Shown: in pieces, positions 31,416 to 41,280 of the stretch | How the letters are laid out: every line of letters starts with the position of its first letter | Position numbering within the stretch: the first letter of the stretch is position 1 | From: Microbacterium sp. BK668 | Lineage (GTDB): Bacteria > Actinomycetota > Actinomycetes > Actinomycetales > Microbacteriaceae | Reading direction: 5' to 3' | Length of the DNA: 64,000 nucleotides | Assembly: GCF_004362195.1 (NCBI RefSeq) | Contig: NZ_SNWG01000004.1 | Location: 28,434 to 92,433, forward strand | Notes under the pieces: generated by a model | The model's input: the letters and a program-made list of their open reading frames with translations, nothing else | Told to the model about the DNA's origin: nothing | Database searches by the model: none | Translations under genes and position numbers: made by a program

Positions 31416-34130
31416 TCAGGGGCGCAGCATCCCTTCCCGCGGCGCGAGCCGGCGCCGGCGCACCCACTTCTCGACCTCGACGAACACCGGGACGATGAGC
31501 GCGAGTCCCACGCAGATCAGCCACTGGTCCCCGTCGAGGGAGGTCGTGCCGATGAGTCGCTGCAGGAACCCGATCTCTACCGCGGCGACCGTGATGACGA
31601 TCGGGATCGAGAGCCACTTGACCGCCTTCAGGATCGGCGGTGTGAGCCCCGACTCCGGGTCGCGGCGGATCGCGACGCCCCCGAGGATCGATCCGAACGC
31701 CGCGATGACGAAGGTCATCGTGACGGGGACGTTGGGAGCGGTGGAGCTGAGCTGGTCGGGGTAGATCAAGAGCGGGATGAGCGAGGTGAGGAAGATCAGA
31801 CCGCCGTAGACGAACCAGAGGACGACGGCCTTGCGGTTGGCGATCGTCTTCTTCGGGTCGCGGGGAGGCTTCTGCATGATGCCGTCGGGAACGGGATCGA
31901 GCATGATGACGATGACGGGGAAGATCGTCACGAAGAAGTTGAGGAAGAGCACCATGATCGGCGTGAGCGGGACGCCGTCGTTGATGTCGAAGATGCTCGC
32001 GACGAGGAACAGCAGCACGAGCGAGAAGAGCTGCGCCATCTGGTACCGGACGTAGCTGACGATCTTCTCGTAGATCGCGCGGCCCAGGCGCACGGCCGTG
32101 ACGAGGGTGCCGAAGTTGTCGTCGACGAGGATCATCTTCCCCGCCTGCTTGGTCACGTCGCTCCCGGAGCCCATCGCGACGCCGATGTCGGCTTGCTTGA
32201 GCGCCGCCGCGTCGTTCACGGCGTCGCCGGTCATGGCGACGACCGCGCCGTCCTCCTGCATGAGGCGGGCCAGGCGCAGCTTGTCCTCGGGCGTGACGCG
32301 CCCGAACACGTGCAGATCGGGCAGCTTCGCCTTCAGCTCCTCGTCGCTCATCGCCTGGATCTCGGCGCCGCTCGCCGCGCCCGCGCCGAGACCGAGCTTC
32401 GCGCCGATCGCGGCCGCCGTGATGGCGTGATCGCCCGTGATCATCCGCACCTCGATGCCCGCCTCACGCGCGATGCGCACCGCCTCCTTCGACGACGGGC
32501 GGAGCGGGTCGATGATCCCGACGAGCCCCGCCAGGGTCAGGTCCTGCACCTCCGCCATCGGGTCGGCCGGCACGGGCGTGCCGGGCGCGAAGCGCCGGAA
32601 CGCGAACGCAAGCACCCGGAGCCCCTGCTCCGACAGCTGCCGGTTCGCATCGAGCACGGCCTGCCGCCTGTCGGCGATCGGTGCGGCGCCGTCGGCGGTC
32701 AGGACGCTCGCGCAGCGGTCGAGCACGACGTCGGGGCCGCCCTTGACCAGGGCGATGAGCTGCTCGCCGCCCTCGCGCGGCAGCGTGTGGAAGGTCGCCA
32801 TGAACTTGTAGGCCGAGTCGAACGGCACCTCCGCCGCACGCGGGTACTGTGCGCGGGTCAGCTCGGCATCCGCCCCCATCTTCGCCGCAAGCACGACGAG
32901 AGCCGCCTCGGTCGGATCGCCGACCACGACGCCGTCGTCCGACACCGTGGCGTCGCTGCAGAGGGTGAGGCCGAGGGCGAGCGGGGTGAAGTCGGGGTTC
33001 GCGGAGCCCGCGACCCGCCGGATCTCGCCCGACTTCTCGTAGCCGCTCCCGCCCACCGTGAACCACTCGCCCGCGAGGTAGAGCGACTCGACCGTCATCT
33101 CGTTCATCGTGAGCGTGCCGGTCTTGTCGGAGTTGATCGCGCTCGTCGCGCCCAGCGTCTCGACGTCGGTGAGGTTCTTCACGACGGCCTTGTGCTCGGC
33201 GAGCTGACGCGAGCCGTACGAGAGCATCGCCTGGACGAACGACGGCATGCCGGTGGGGATCGCCGAGATGGCCATCGAGATGCCGAGGAGGATGACGGAT
33301 GCCACGGGCTGGCCACGCAGCAGACCCGTGATGACGATGACCGCGACGGCGCCCCACGCGATCCAGCCGAGCACCCCCGTCAGCGAGTCGAGCTCGCGCT
33401 GCAGCGGGGACTTCGACGGCTTGACCGCCGAGAGCATCGTCGCGATGCGTCCCATCTGCGTGTCCATGCCGGTGTCGGTCACGACGATCGCCGCGGTGCC
33501 CCGGGTGACCTGGGTGTTCTGGAAGACCATGTTGGCGCGGTCGCCGAGCGTCGTGTCGGGAGCGTCCAGGGACGCGGCATCCTTCGCGATCGGCGCGCTC
33601 TCGCCCGTGAGCGCCGCCTCCTGCGTCTCGAGCGTGGCCGAACGCAGGATGCGTCCGTCGGCGGGGACGATGTCGCCCGCCTCGAGCGTCACGATGTCAC
33701 CGGGGACGAGCGTCGTCGCATCCACCTGAGCGAGCGTGCCGTCGCGGATGACCTTGGCCTTCGGGATCTGCATCTTGGCGAGGGCGTCGACGGATGCCTT
33801 GGCCTTCAGCTCCTGCCGCGTGCCGAGGACGACGTTCAAGATGACGAGGGCTCCGACGAGGATCCCGACGCTCAGCTGATTGATGACGAGGCTGATGATC
33901 GCGACGACCACCAGCATGATGTTCATCGGGTCGGCGAGCTGGCGCAGCGCCACCTGCCAGACCGACGGGGCCGGCTCGGCGGCGATCGCGTTGGGTCCGT
34001 GCTCGGCGAGCCGCCTGGCGGCATCGGCCTGCGTCAGACCGCGCTCCCGATCGCTGCGGAACGAGGCGACGACGGCGTCGCCGTCCTGCGTGAACCACGG
34101 GGCGCTCGCGGGGGTGTCGACAGTGCTCAT
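31416..34130 (-). CDS. P-type cation ATPase with atypical ion-binding and hinge motifs
   Basis: 904 residues, P2-type layout. LTGES (174-178) and the phosphorylated aspartate in DKTGT (335-339) are intact, as are KGGPD and MITGDH in the nucleotide domain. The M4 motif is IPTGMP (291-296) instead of PEGLP, so the ion-binding Glu is replaced. The hinge is TGDAVNDAA (634-642) instead of TGDGVNDAP. M6 reads LNFFVTIFP (730-738), lacking the aspartate of the usual TD motif. It probably forms a divergent actinobacterial subgroup; calcium transport as in SERCA seems unlikely and the substrate is unknown. The ATG at 34130 has a TAGTTT box about 7 bases upstream and no ribosome-binding site. Confidence 0.93.
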   Translation of the reverse strand: MSTVDTPASAPWFTQDGDAVVASFRSDRERGLTQADAARRLAEHGPNAIAAEPAPSVWQVALRQLADPMNIMLVVVAIISLVINQLSVGILVGALVILNVVLGTRQELKAKASVDALAKMQIPKAKVIRDGTLAQVDATTLVPGDIVTLEAGDIVPADGRILRSATLETQEAALTGESAPIAKDAASLDAPDTTLGDRANMVFQNTQVTRGTAAIVVTDTGMDTQMGRIATMLSAVKPSKSPLQRELDSLTGVLGWIAWGAVAVIVITGLLRGQPVASVILLGISMAISAIPTGMPSFVQAMLSYGSRQLAEHKAVVKNLTDVETLGATSAINSDKTGTLTMNEMTVESLYLAGEWFTVGGSGYEKSGEIRRVAGSANPDFTPLALGLTLCSDATVSDDGVVVGDPTEAALVVLAAKMGADAELTRAQYPRAAEVPFDSAYKFMATFHTLPREGGEQLIALVKGGPDVVLDRCASVLTADGAAPIADRRQAVLDANRQLSEQGLRVLAFAFRRFAPGTPVPADPMAEVQDLTLAGLVGIIDPLRPSSKEAVRIAREAGIEVRMITGDHAITAAAIGAKLGLGAGAASGAEIQAMSDEELKAKLPDLHVFGRVTPEDKLRLARLMQEDGAVVAMTGDAVNDAAALKQADIGVAMGSGSDVTKQAGKMILVDDNFGTLVTAVRLGRAIYEKIVSYVRYQMAQLFSLVLLFLVASIFDINDGVPLTPIMVLFLNFFVTIFPVIVIMLDPVPDGIMQKPPRDPKKTIANRKAVVLWFVYGGLIFLTSLIPLLIYPDQLSSTAPNVPVTMTFVIAAFGSILGGVAIRRDPESGLTPPILKAVKWLSIPIVITVAAVEIGFLQRLIGTTSLDGDQWLICVGLALIVPVFVEVEKWVRRRRLAPREGMLRP

Positions 34131-34202
34131 GGGGCCGAAACTAGTCCCGCGCCCGCGGAGCCGAGGCGGCGCATCAGCCGCCGTGGGCGAGGGATCCGGC
34201 GA

Positions 34203-34880
34203 CTAGCCCGACCCGAGCCGGCGCCCGACGCGGCGTGCGACCTCGGCCGACGGCATCGACCGGGGGAACACCGCGACCACGAGGTCGTCGGGCGCGGCAT
34301 CCGCCCCCTCCGGATGCACGCCGTAGCGGCGCATCACGTCGTCGAGAGCGCGGCGCAGCACCGAGACCGGCACGCGCTTCGTCCCGCGCAGGAGCTGGCG
34401 CAGCACGTGATTGTGCACGGCCGTCACGAGGGCGGCGAACCCGACGGCGTCGAGCGGCTCGAGGCCCGGCAGCGACTGGCGCAGGTACTCGTCGAAGAGC
34501 CGCTCGTACCGGAACACGGTGACGATCTCCCGCTCGCGCAGCGCCGGCACGCCGCGCACGACCGCGTAGCGTCGCCGGGCGAGCTCGGGGTCGGCGGTGA
34601 ACTGCTTGAAGACCCAGAGGGATGCCTCGCACACGGCCGCCCACGGATTCTCGTGCGGCTGGGAGAGGTAGGCGCGCAGACCGTCCAGCAGCAGCTCGTG
34701 ATCGGCGAAGACGACGTCGTCCTTTCCGCCGAACTGGCGGAAGAAGGTGGAGCGCGAGATGCCCGCGGCCTGGGCGATCTGCTCGACGGAGGTGGCCTCG
34801 AAGCCCTGCTGCGCGAAGAGGTCGAGAGCCGCGGACACGACGGCGTGGCGCGGGGCGGTTGCCGAAGCGGTGTCGCTCAT
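34203..34880 (-). CDS. TetR family transcriptional regulator
   Basis: 225 residues. The N-terminal HTH is clear: AALDLFAQQGFEATSVEQIA then AQAAGISRSTFFRQFGGKDD (about 18-57). The C-terminal ligand domain (ELARRRYAVVRGVPALRERE and onward) is of the common actinobacterial type, ending in an Arg-rich tail. It lies upstream of the P-type ATPase on the same strand, 72 bases apart, and may control it. The ATG at 34880 follows a TAGGCT box by six bases. Confidence 0.93.
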   Translation of the reverse strand: MSDTASATAPRHAVVSAALDLFAQQGFEATSVEQIAQAAGISRSTFFRQFGGKDDVVFADHELLLDGLRAYLSQPHENPWAAVCEASLWVFKQFTADPELARRRYAVVRGVPALREREIVTVFRYERLFDEYLRQSLPGLEPLDAVGFAALVTAVHNHVLRQLLRGTKRVPVSVLRRALDDVMRRYGVHPEGADAAPDDLVVAVFPRSMPSAEVARRVGRRLGSG

Positions 34881-34886
34881 GCGCAG

Positions 34887-34892
34887 AGCCTA
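34887..34892 (-). promoter_or_regulatory. Leaderless -10 box (TAGGCT) of the TetR gene
   Basis: On the minus strand, TAGGCT, six bases, ATG at 34880. No ribosome-binding site. Confidence 0.6.
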
Positions 34893-34936
34893 ATGGCGGG
34901 CTCGTCGTGTTCTCCGGCGAACCGCGGGGTCTGCCG

Positions 34937-35041
34937 CGACCGCACACCGGCGCGGAACGCGGAGGCGGCGACGACCGCACACCGGCGCGGAACGCGGAGG
35001 CGGCGACGACCGCACACCGGCGCGGAACGCGGAGGCGGCGA
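34937..35041. repeat. 35-bp tandem repeat, three identical copies
   Basis: Units at 34937, 34972 and 35007 (CGACCGCACACCGGCGCGGA then ACGCGGAGGCGGCGA) are identical, which suggests recent expansion. They sit between the TetR gene and the sucC promoter. Identity and lack of spacers exclude CRISPR. Confidence 0.92.
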
Positions 35042-35078
35042 CGATGGGCACCGGCACGGACCGCTCCGTCGTCGGTAG

Positions 35079-35118
35079 TAGGCTGGGGGACTGGTCGATC
35101 TCTCGACATCGAGAGATC
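35079..35118 (+). promoter_or_regulatory. sucC promoter with downstream palindromic operator
   Basis: TAGGCT at 35079-35084 is the likely -10. From 35097 to 35118 there is a palindrome with perfect 10-bp arms, GATCTCTCGA and TCGAGAGATC, around CA. It covers about +6 to +28 of the transcript, a position where a bound protein would block elongation. The core TCTCGACATCGAGA resembles the palindrome upstream of icd (61680-61697). Confidence 0.65.
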
Positions 35119-35163
35119 TCTCGGCCGTTTCCCCCACATTCGCCCCCAGCGAAGGACTGCACT

Positions 35164-36327
35164 GTGGATCTGTACGAGTACCAGGCACGCGATCTGTTCG
35201 AGAAGTACGAGGTGCCGGTGCTTCCGGGCATCGTCGCCGACACCCCCGAGGAGGCGAAGGCGGCGGCGGAGAAGCTCGGCGGCGTCGTCGTCGTGAAGGC
35301 GCAGGTCAAGACCGGCGGCCGCGGCAAGGCCGGCGGCGTCAAGGTCGCCAAGACCCCCGACGAGGCCTACGAGGCCGCGAAGGCGATCCTCGGCCTCGAC
35401 ATCAAGGGACACGTCGTCAAGCGCGTCATGATCGCGGGCGGCGCCCGCATCGCCAAGGAGTTCTACTTCTCGGTGCTGCTCGACCGCGCGAACCGCTCGT
35501 ACCTCTCGCTCGCGAGCGTGGAGGGCGGCATGGAGATCGAGCAGCTCGCCGTCGAGAAGCCGGAGGCGCTCGCGCGCATCGAGGTCGACCCGCTGACGGG
35601 GATCGACCAGGCCAAGGCGCTCGAGATAGCGAAGGCCGCGAACTTCGACGACGAGCTCGCGCCGAAGGTCGCCGACGTCTTCGTCAAGCTCTTCCAGGTC
35701 TACAAGGGCGAGGATGCCACCCTCGTCGAGGTCAACCCCCTCATCCAGTCGGAGGACGGCGAGATCATCGCCCTCGACGGCAAGGTCTCGCTCGACGAGA
35801 ACGCCGAGTTCCGCCACGCCGGCCACGCCCTCCTCGAGGATAAGGCCGCGGCCGACCCGCTCGAGGCGAAGGCCAAGGAGAACGACCTCAACTACGTCAA
35901 GCTCGACGGTCAGGTCGGCATCATCGGCAACGGCGCGGGCCTGGTCATGTCGACCCTCGACGTCGTCGCCTATGCGGGCGAGAACCACGGCGGCGTCAAG
36001 CCCGCGAACTTCCTCGACATCGGCGGCGGCGCTTCGGCGGAGGTCATGGCCGCGGGCCTGGACGTCATCCTCGGCGACCCGCAGGTCAAGTCGGTCTTCG
36101 TCAACGTCTTCGGCGGCATCACGGCGTGCGACGCCGTCGCGAAGGGCATCGTCGGCGCGCTCGCCGAGCTCGGGTCGTCGGCGACCAAGCCGCTCGTCGT
36201 CCGCATCGACGGCAACCGCGTCGAGGAGGGTCGTCGCATCCTGCAGGAGGCGAACCACCCGCTCGTGACGCTCGCCGCCACGATGGACGAGGGCGCCGAC
36301 AAGGCCGCCGAGCTCGCGAACGCCTGA
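35164..36327 (+). CDS. sucC: Succinate-CoA ligase (ADP-forming) beta subunit
   Basis: 387 residues, TCA-cycle enzyme that makes succinate and ATP (or GTP) from succinyl-CoA. The ATP-grasp domain starts [15 protein letters not shown] with [19 protein letters not shown] (lysine/Gly-rich nucleotide loop) and VEVNPLI. The CoA-ligase part has the family phrase [10 protein letters not shown] and [12 protein letters not shown]. The start is a GTG at 35164 with AAGGA about 9 bases upstream; the longer reading from 35044 would run through the operator. It forms an operon with sucD, 48 bases apart. Regulation by the palindrome at 35097-35118 is inferred. Confidence 0.97.
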   Translation: MDLYEYQARDLFEKYEVPVLPGIVADTPEEAKAAAEKLGGVVVVKAQVKTGGRGKAGGVKVAKTPDEAYEAAKAILGLDIKGHVVKRVMIAGGARIAKEFYFSVLLDRANRSYLSLASVEGGMEIEQLAVEKPEALARIEVDPLTGIDQAKALEIAKAANFDDELAPKVADVFVKLFQVYKGEDATLVEVNPLIQSEDGEIIALDGKVSLDENAEFRHAGHALLEDKAAADPLEAKAKENDLNYVKLDGQVGIIGNGAGLVMSTLDVVAYAGENHGGVKPANFLDIGGGASAEVMAAGLDVILGDPQVKSVFVNVFGGITACDAVAKGIVGALAELGSSATKPLVVRIDGNRVEEGRRILQEANHPLVTLAATMDEGADKAAELANA

Positions 36328-36372
36328 CGCCGCGACAAGCTCAGCGACCGGATCACAACATAAGGAATCTGA

Positions 36373-37278
<906 letters not shown>

Positions 37279-37294
37279 CCCGCACGGCGGGATC

Positions 37295-37324
37295 GAGGGG
37301 CGGATGCTGCGGCATCCGCCCCTC
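37295..37324 (+). terminator. Intrinsic terminator after sucCD
   Basis: GAGGGGCGGATGC (37295-37307) pairs perfectly with GCATCCGCCCCTC (37312-37324) around a 4-base loop, followed by GTCGTCT. Thirteen base pairs directly after sucD. Confidence 0.8.
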
Positions 37325-37346
37325 GTCGTCTGCCCGGCCTGCCCGC

Positions 37347-37424
37347 CACAACGGAGGAGATCTGCACAACGGAGGAGCGCGAAGCGCTTCCCGGTCCTGA
37401 GAAGTGCAGATCTCCGGAGTTGTG
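37347..37424. repeat. Long inverted repeat with CACAACGGAGGAG arms
   Basis: The left arm 37347-37367 and right arm 37404-37424 are 21 bp and pair except for three central positions; the spacer is 36 bases. The left arm also starts a direct repeat ACAACGGAGGAG (37348 and 37366). The ends read CACAAC and GTTGTG. It lies in the gap between sucCD terminator and the permease stop and belongs to no gene. Confidence 0.75.
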
Positions 37425-37480
37425 CACCTAGCGAAGGCGACGGATGCCGCGCCCGGGCCGGGACGCGGCATCCCGAGCCG

Positions 37481-38947
37481 TCAGATGCCGAACGCGGCGG
37501 AGATCGGCCCGCGCGCGAAGTAGAGGACGAACCCGGCCGCGACGATCCAGAGCAGGGGGCTGATCTCCTTCGCCTTGCCCGTGACCGAGCGGACGACGAC
37601 CCACGAGATGAAGCCCGCGCCGATGCCGTTTGCGATCGAGTAGGTGAAGGGCATCACCGTCACCGTGAGGAAGACCGGCACCAGCACGGAGAAGTCGCTG
37701 AGGTCGACGTGACGGATCTGCGACATCATGAGCGCGCCGACGATCACGAGCGCGGCGGCCGCGACCTCCGACGGCACGACCGTCGTGAGCGGCGTGAAGA
37801 ACATCGCGGCGAGGAACAGCGCCCCCGTCACCAGGTTGGCAAGGCCCGTGCGCGCGCCCTCGCCGATTCCCGACGCGGACTCGACGAAGACGGTGTTCGA
37901 CGATGACGACGTGAAGCCGCCCGCGACGGCGCCCACGCCCTCCACGATGAGCGCCGAGCGCAGGCGCGGGAAATCTCCCCGGGGGTCGGCGAGTCCGGCC
38001 TCGCGCGAGAGCCCGGTCATGGTGCCCATCGCGTCGAAGAAGTTGGTGAAGACGAGCGTGAAGATGAGGCCGATCGCCGCCGGCGCGCCGATGCGCGCAA
38101 AGGCGCCGAACAGGTCGACCTGCCCGACGAGGCTGAGGTCCGGAAGGCTCACGAGATTCGCCGGCAGCGCGGGCACCGACAGGCCCCAGCCTCCGACCGT
38201 CACCTCCCCGTCCGGCCCGACGGCCGGGCCGAAGTGCCAGATCGCCTCGGCGACGATCGCGAGCACCGTGCCGGCGACGAGCCCGATGAGGAGGGCCGCG
38301 CGCACGCGGAGCGCCATGAGGACGGCGCACAGCAGCAGCGTCAGGACGAACAGCAGCGTCGGGACGGTCGCGATCGAGCCGTCCACGCCGAGCCCGACGG
38401 GGGGAGAGCCGAGGCCCGTCGACGTCACGAAGCCTGCGTCGACGAACCCGATGAAGGCGATGAACAGGCCGATGCCGACCGTGATGGCCGTCTTGAGGGC
38501 GACGGGCACGGCGTTGAAGATGAGACGGCGCAAACCCGTGGCGGCCAGCAGCACGATGATGAGGCCGTTGATGACGACCAGCCCCATCGCCTCCGGCCAG
38601 GTCACCTCGCCGACGACGCTCACGGCGAGGTACGAGTTGATGCCGAGGCCCGCCGCGAAGGCGAACGGCAGCCGCGAGACGAGGCCGAAGAGGATCGTCA
38701 TGACGCCGGCGGTGAGCGCCGTGACGGCGGCGACCTGCGAGAAGCCGAGGGTGTCGCCCGCGACATCCGCGCTCCCCGACAGGATGATCGGGTTGAGGAT
38801 GACGATGTAGGCCATCGTGACGAAGGTCACGAGCCCCCCGCGCACCTCGGCACCCGGCGTCGAGCCGCGCCCGGTGATCTCGAAGAAGCGATCGACGCGT
38901 CCGCGTGGTTCGGCGACGTCGGTCGCGCGCGACGGCGTAGTGGTCAC
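37481..38947 (-). CDS. NCS2 family purine permease, AzgA type (adenine/guanine/hypoxanthine)
   Basis: 488 residues, 12-14 helices, proton symporter. Family elements are DRFFEITGRGSTPGAEVRGG (19-38), TFVTMAYIVILNPIILS, PFAFAAGLGINSYLA, FTNFFDAMGTMTGL and SSSSNTVFVESASGIGEGAR. These match AzgA-like carriers rather than uracil/xanthine NCS2 proteins. It probably supports purine salvage beside purN and purH further on. The GTG start at 38947 has GGAGG 6 bases upstream. Length is slightly above the family mean. Confidence 0.95.
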   Translation of the reverse strand: MTTTPSRATDVAEPRGRVDRFFEITGRGSTPGAEVRGGLVTFVTMAYIVILNPIILSGSADVAGDTLGFSQVAAVTALTAGVMTILFGLVSRLPFAFAAGLGINSYLAVSVVGEVTWPEAMGLVVINGLIIVLLAATGLRRLIFNAVPVALKTAITVGIGLFIAFIGFVDAGFVTSTGLGSPPVGLGVDGSIATVPTLLFVLTLLLCAVLMALRVRAALLIGLVAGTVLAIVAEAIWHFGPAVGPDGEVTVGGWGLSVPALPANLVSLPDLSLVGQVDLFGAFARIGAPAAIGLIFTLVFTNFFDAMGTMTGLSREAGLADPRGDFPRLRSALIVEGVGAVAGGFTSSSSNTVFVESASGIGEGARTGLANLVTGALFLAAMFFTPLTTVVPSEVAAAALVIVGALMMSQIRHVDLSDFSVLVPVFLTVTVMPFTYSIANGIGAGFISWVVVRSVTGKAKEISPLLWIVAAGFVLYFARGPISAAFGI

Positions 38948-39071
38948 AGGCAGCCTCCAGGATTTCCGGATTCGACGTTAGCCGCCGTGGCACGCGGTCG
39001 GAGCACCGTGGCGGGATGATTCTTGTGGTGCAATGCCATCCGGGCGGGGGCGCCCGGTGCGAGGGGGCCAG

Positions 39072-39635
39072 ATGGAACAGCGGACGCGGCGCGCCTTCCC
39101 GCGCCATCCGTGGGACCTCGTCATCGCGACCGCGGCGGGCGTCGTCCTCTCCGCTGTCATCGCGGGCGCCGCTGCCGCGATCGTCCCGCCCGCCGTCGCG
39201 AACATCGGCTCCGAGGTCGCTGACGGCGTCGCTGCGGTGGAAATCGGGGATGCCGGGGCCTCGGTGGTCGTCCCCTCGGGGTGGGTCGTGGTCGGCGGCG
39301 GGGCGGACCGCGTCACCGTCCGATCGCCGGACGGTGTGCTGACCGTGCGGCTGACGGCGGTGGACGGCGGTCTCGATCGGGCCGCGCAGTCCGCCCTCGA
39401 CGAGGCCGCGTCGCACGCCGGGGAGGGGGAGCGGAGCCGCCCGCTCAGCGAGACGCTGCGATCGGGCGCGACCTTCCGCCACATCGACATCGGTGATCGA
39501 TTCCTCGCCGGCGGCCTGGCGTCCGGCGCCGGCGCGGAGGACGCGATCGCGGTGGTCGCCGCCACGTCCGACGAGGTCACGCTCGACACGTATCGCCCCG
39601 CGCTGGCCGAGCTCGTGGAGCGCATCGACCCATGA
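39072..39635 (+). CDS. Single-pass membrane protein of unknown function
   Basis: 187 residues. The cytosolic N-tail (MEQRTRRAFPRHPWDL) is followed by one TM helix (about 17-38, VIATAAGVVLSAVIAGAAAAIV) and an outside domain with beta-strand-like repeats (GASVVVPSGWVVVGGG, DRVTVRSPDGVLTVRL). No family recognised. GAGGGGGCC just upstream is the ribosome-binding site. The stop overlaps the start of the deacetylase lipoprotein (ATGA), so both are probably translated together and act at the envelope. Confidence 0.75.
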   Translation: MEQRTRRAFPRHPWDLVIATAAGVVLSAVIAGAAAAIVPPAVANIGSEVADGVAAVEIGDAGASVVVPSGWVVVGGGADRVTVRSPDGVLTVRLTAVDGGLDRAAQSALDEAASHAGEGERSRPLSETLRSGATFRHIDIGDRFLAGGLASGAGAEDAIAVVAATSDEVTLDTYRPALAELVERIDP

Positions 39636-41194
39636 GACGCCGCCGCCTCGCCCTCCTCGCCGCCGTCGTATTCGTGCTCGCCGGCTGCGCGCCCGCCGTC
39701 GACACGTCGTGGCAGCCGCCGGGCTGGCCGGCGACCGAGGTCGGCGTGCTCGACAGCGAACCCCCGACAGTCGCCTCCGCCGCTGTGCCTGGGCTGGTCG
39801 CCCAGCGCATCCGGCACGACGGCCTTGGCCTGCAGGCGCGCTTCACCTATCTTCCCGGCCGGGGGGCGCTCGTCGACCCGTTCAACGATGCGGTCGACTC
39901 ATTCGTCCGCGCTGCGATCGATGCCCGTGCGGGAGCATCGGGGATCGCCTATTCGCCACAGGTGCATCCCGCCGGCGCCGGGCTCGCCGATCGCGCGTGC
40001 GTCGAGGGGTCGACGGTGCGCCCGGCCGGCGAGGTGCTCGCCGACCCCGCGCTCGGTCCGGCGGGCGGAGCCGGAGCGGCCGTCGTGTGCGATGTCGTCG
40101 TCGCCGCGGGAGCCCTCTTCGCCGAGCGCCTGCGCATCGTGACGGGGTCGGCCGACGGGGTCGTCGCCGACACCTCCGCCGTCTTCTACACCGACACGCG
40201 CACGGGTGAGGTCGTGCAGGCCGCGGGACTGTGGACGGATGCCGCGGCCGCCGCCCTCGCCGAACACGTCGTCGAGGCGACCCGCCGCGATGCCGGCGCG
40301 CTGAGCCTCGCTCCGGCGGTCAGCCCCGGGGGAGAGGAGGCCGCGGCCATGCAGGCGGCGCTCGCCTCCACCGTCCCGGCCGAGGGCGGCGGGTTCGCGA
40401 TCACGCTTCCCGCCGGCTTCACCGGGCCCGCGCTCGCCGCCGCCGGGATCGCGCCGACGGCCGAGCCCAAGACCTTCCGCATCGACGCGGCGCTCGCCCG
40501 TTCCCTCGCGTCGCCCTTCGGCGAGACCGTCCTCGCGGAGGCGGGCGAGCCGTACGCGGGCCCCGCCGACCAGCCCGCGGGGTGGGACCGGATCGACTGC
40601 CGCCTCATCCCCTGCGTCGGCCTGACGTACGACGACGGACCCTCCGACCTCACGCCCCGCATCCTCGACGCCCTCGCCGCCTCCGAGTCGTCGGCGACCT
40701 TCTTCGTGCTCGGGCAGAAGGCGAGGCAGTACGGGGGGACCATGAAGCGCGCGGTGCGGGAGGGGCACCTCGTCGAGAACCACACCTGGAGCCACCCTCA
40801 CCTGCCGAGGCTTCCCGGCCCGCAGGTCGCCACGCAGCTCGCCGACACGAACGCGGCGATCTCGGCGGCGACCGGCGTCGCCCCGATCGCCTTCCGCCCG
40901 CCGTACGGCGACTGGAATCAGGACATCCTCCGCATCGCGGGGATGCCGGCGATCCTGTGGGACATCGACACCCTCGACTGGCAGGGACCGGCCGACGACG
41001 AGCTGCTGCGCCGCGTCGTGGATCAGCCCTCGCCGGGGTCGATCGTGCTGCAGCACGACGTGCACGGCAACACCGCGCGCACCGCAGCCGCCGCCTACGA
41101 AGGCCTGCGAGACCGCGGGTTCTCGGTCGTCAACCTCGTGCAGCTCTTCCGTGGGGAGTTCCCGGCGTCGGGCGCCTGGCGCTCCGCCCGCTGA
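39632..41194 (+). CDS. Polysaccharide deacetylase (CE4/NodB) lipoprotein
   Basis: 520 residues with a lipobox (VLAGC, C19), so membrane-anchored outside. The N-terminal 310 residues are an uncharacterised extracytoplasmic region. The NodB domain starts at about 325: TYDDGPS (332-338) with the catalytic and metal aspartates, HTWSHPH (384-390) metal histidines, RPPYG (422-426), and late LQHDVHG. Such enzymes remove N-acetyl groups from peptidoglycan or related glycans. It overlaps the upstream membrane protein gene by four bases. Confidence 0.93.
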   Translation: MRRRRLALLAAVVFVLAGCAPAVDTSWQPPGWPATEVGVLDSEPPTVASAAVPGLVAQRIRHDGLGLQARFTYLPGRGALVDPFNDAVDSFVRAAIDARAGASGIAYSPQVHPAGAGLADRACVEGSTVRPAGEVLADPALGPAGGAGAAVVCDVVVAAGALFAERLRIVTGSADGVVADTSAVFYTDTRTGEVVQAAGLWTDAAAAALAEHVVEATRRDAGALSLAPAVSPGGEEAAAMQAALASTVPAEGGGFAITLPAGFTGPALAAAGIAPTAEPKTFRIDAALARSLASPFGETVLAEAGEPYAGPADQPAGWDRIDCRLIPCVGLTYDDGPSDLTPRILDALAASESSATFFVLGQKARQYGGTMKRAVREGHLVENHTWSHPHLPRLPGPQVATQLADTNAAISAATGVAPIAFRPPYGDWNQDILRIAGMPAILWDIDTLDWQGPADDELLRRVVDQPSPGSIVLQHDVHGNTARTAAAAYEGLRDRGFSVVNLVQLFRGEFPASGAWRSAR

Positions 41195-41280
41195 GTCCGT
41201 CGCCCGAGGCTCCCGGATCCCTCGACACCGGGCGTGCCCGCGGAGGCGCCTCGGAAGCGGTGGGTAGGGTCGGAAGTCGC

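Noticed and set aside
35044..35163. Longer sucC start
   Set aside because: It would read through the promoter -10 and palindrome; homologues start at the DLYEYQA region, which fits the GTG at 35164.
38948..39071. Purine riboswitch upstream of the AzgA-type permease
   Set aside because: The leader is short (about 50 bases to a TAACGT-like box), GC-rich and has no purine-aptamer core.
40231..41280. N-terminal extension of PerM back into the deacetylase gene
   Set aside because: That stretch is an out-of-frame shadow of the NodB gene; the hydrophobic protein starts at 41281 after a TAGGGT box.
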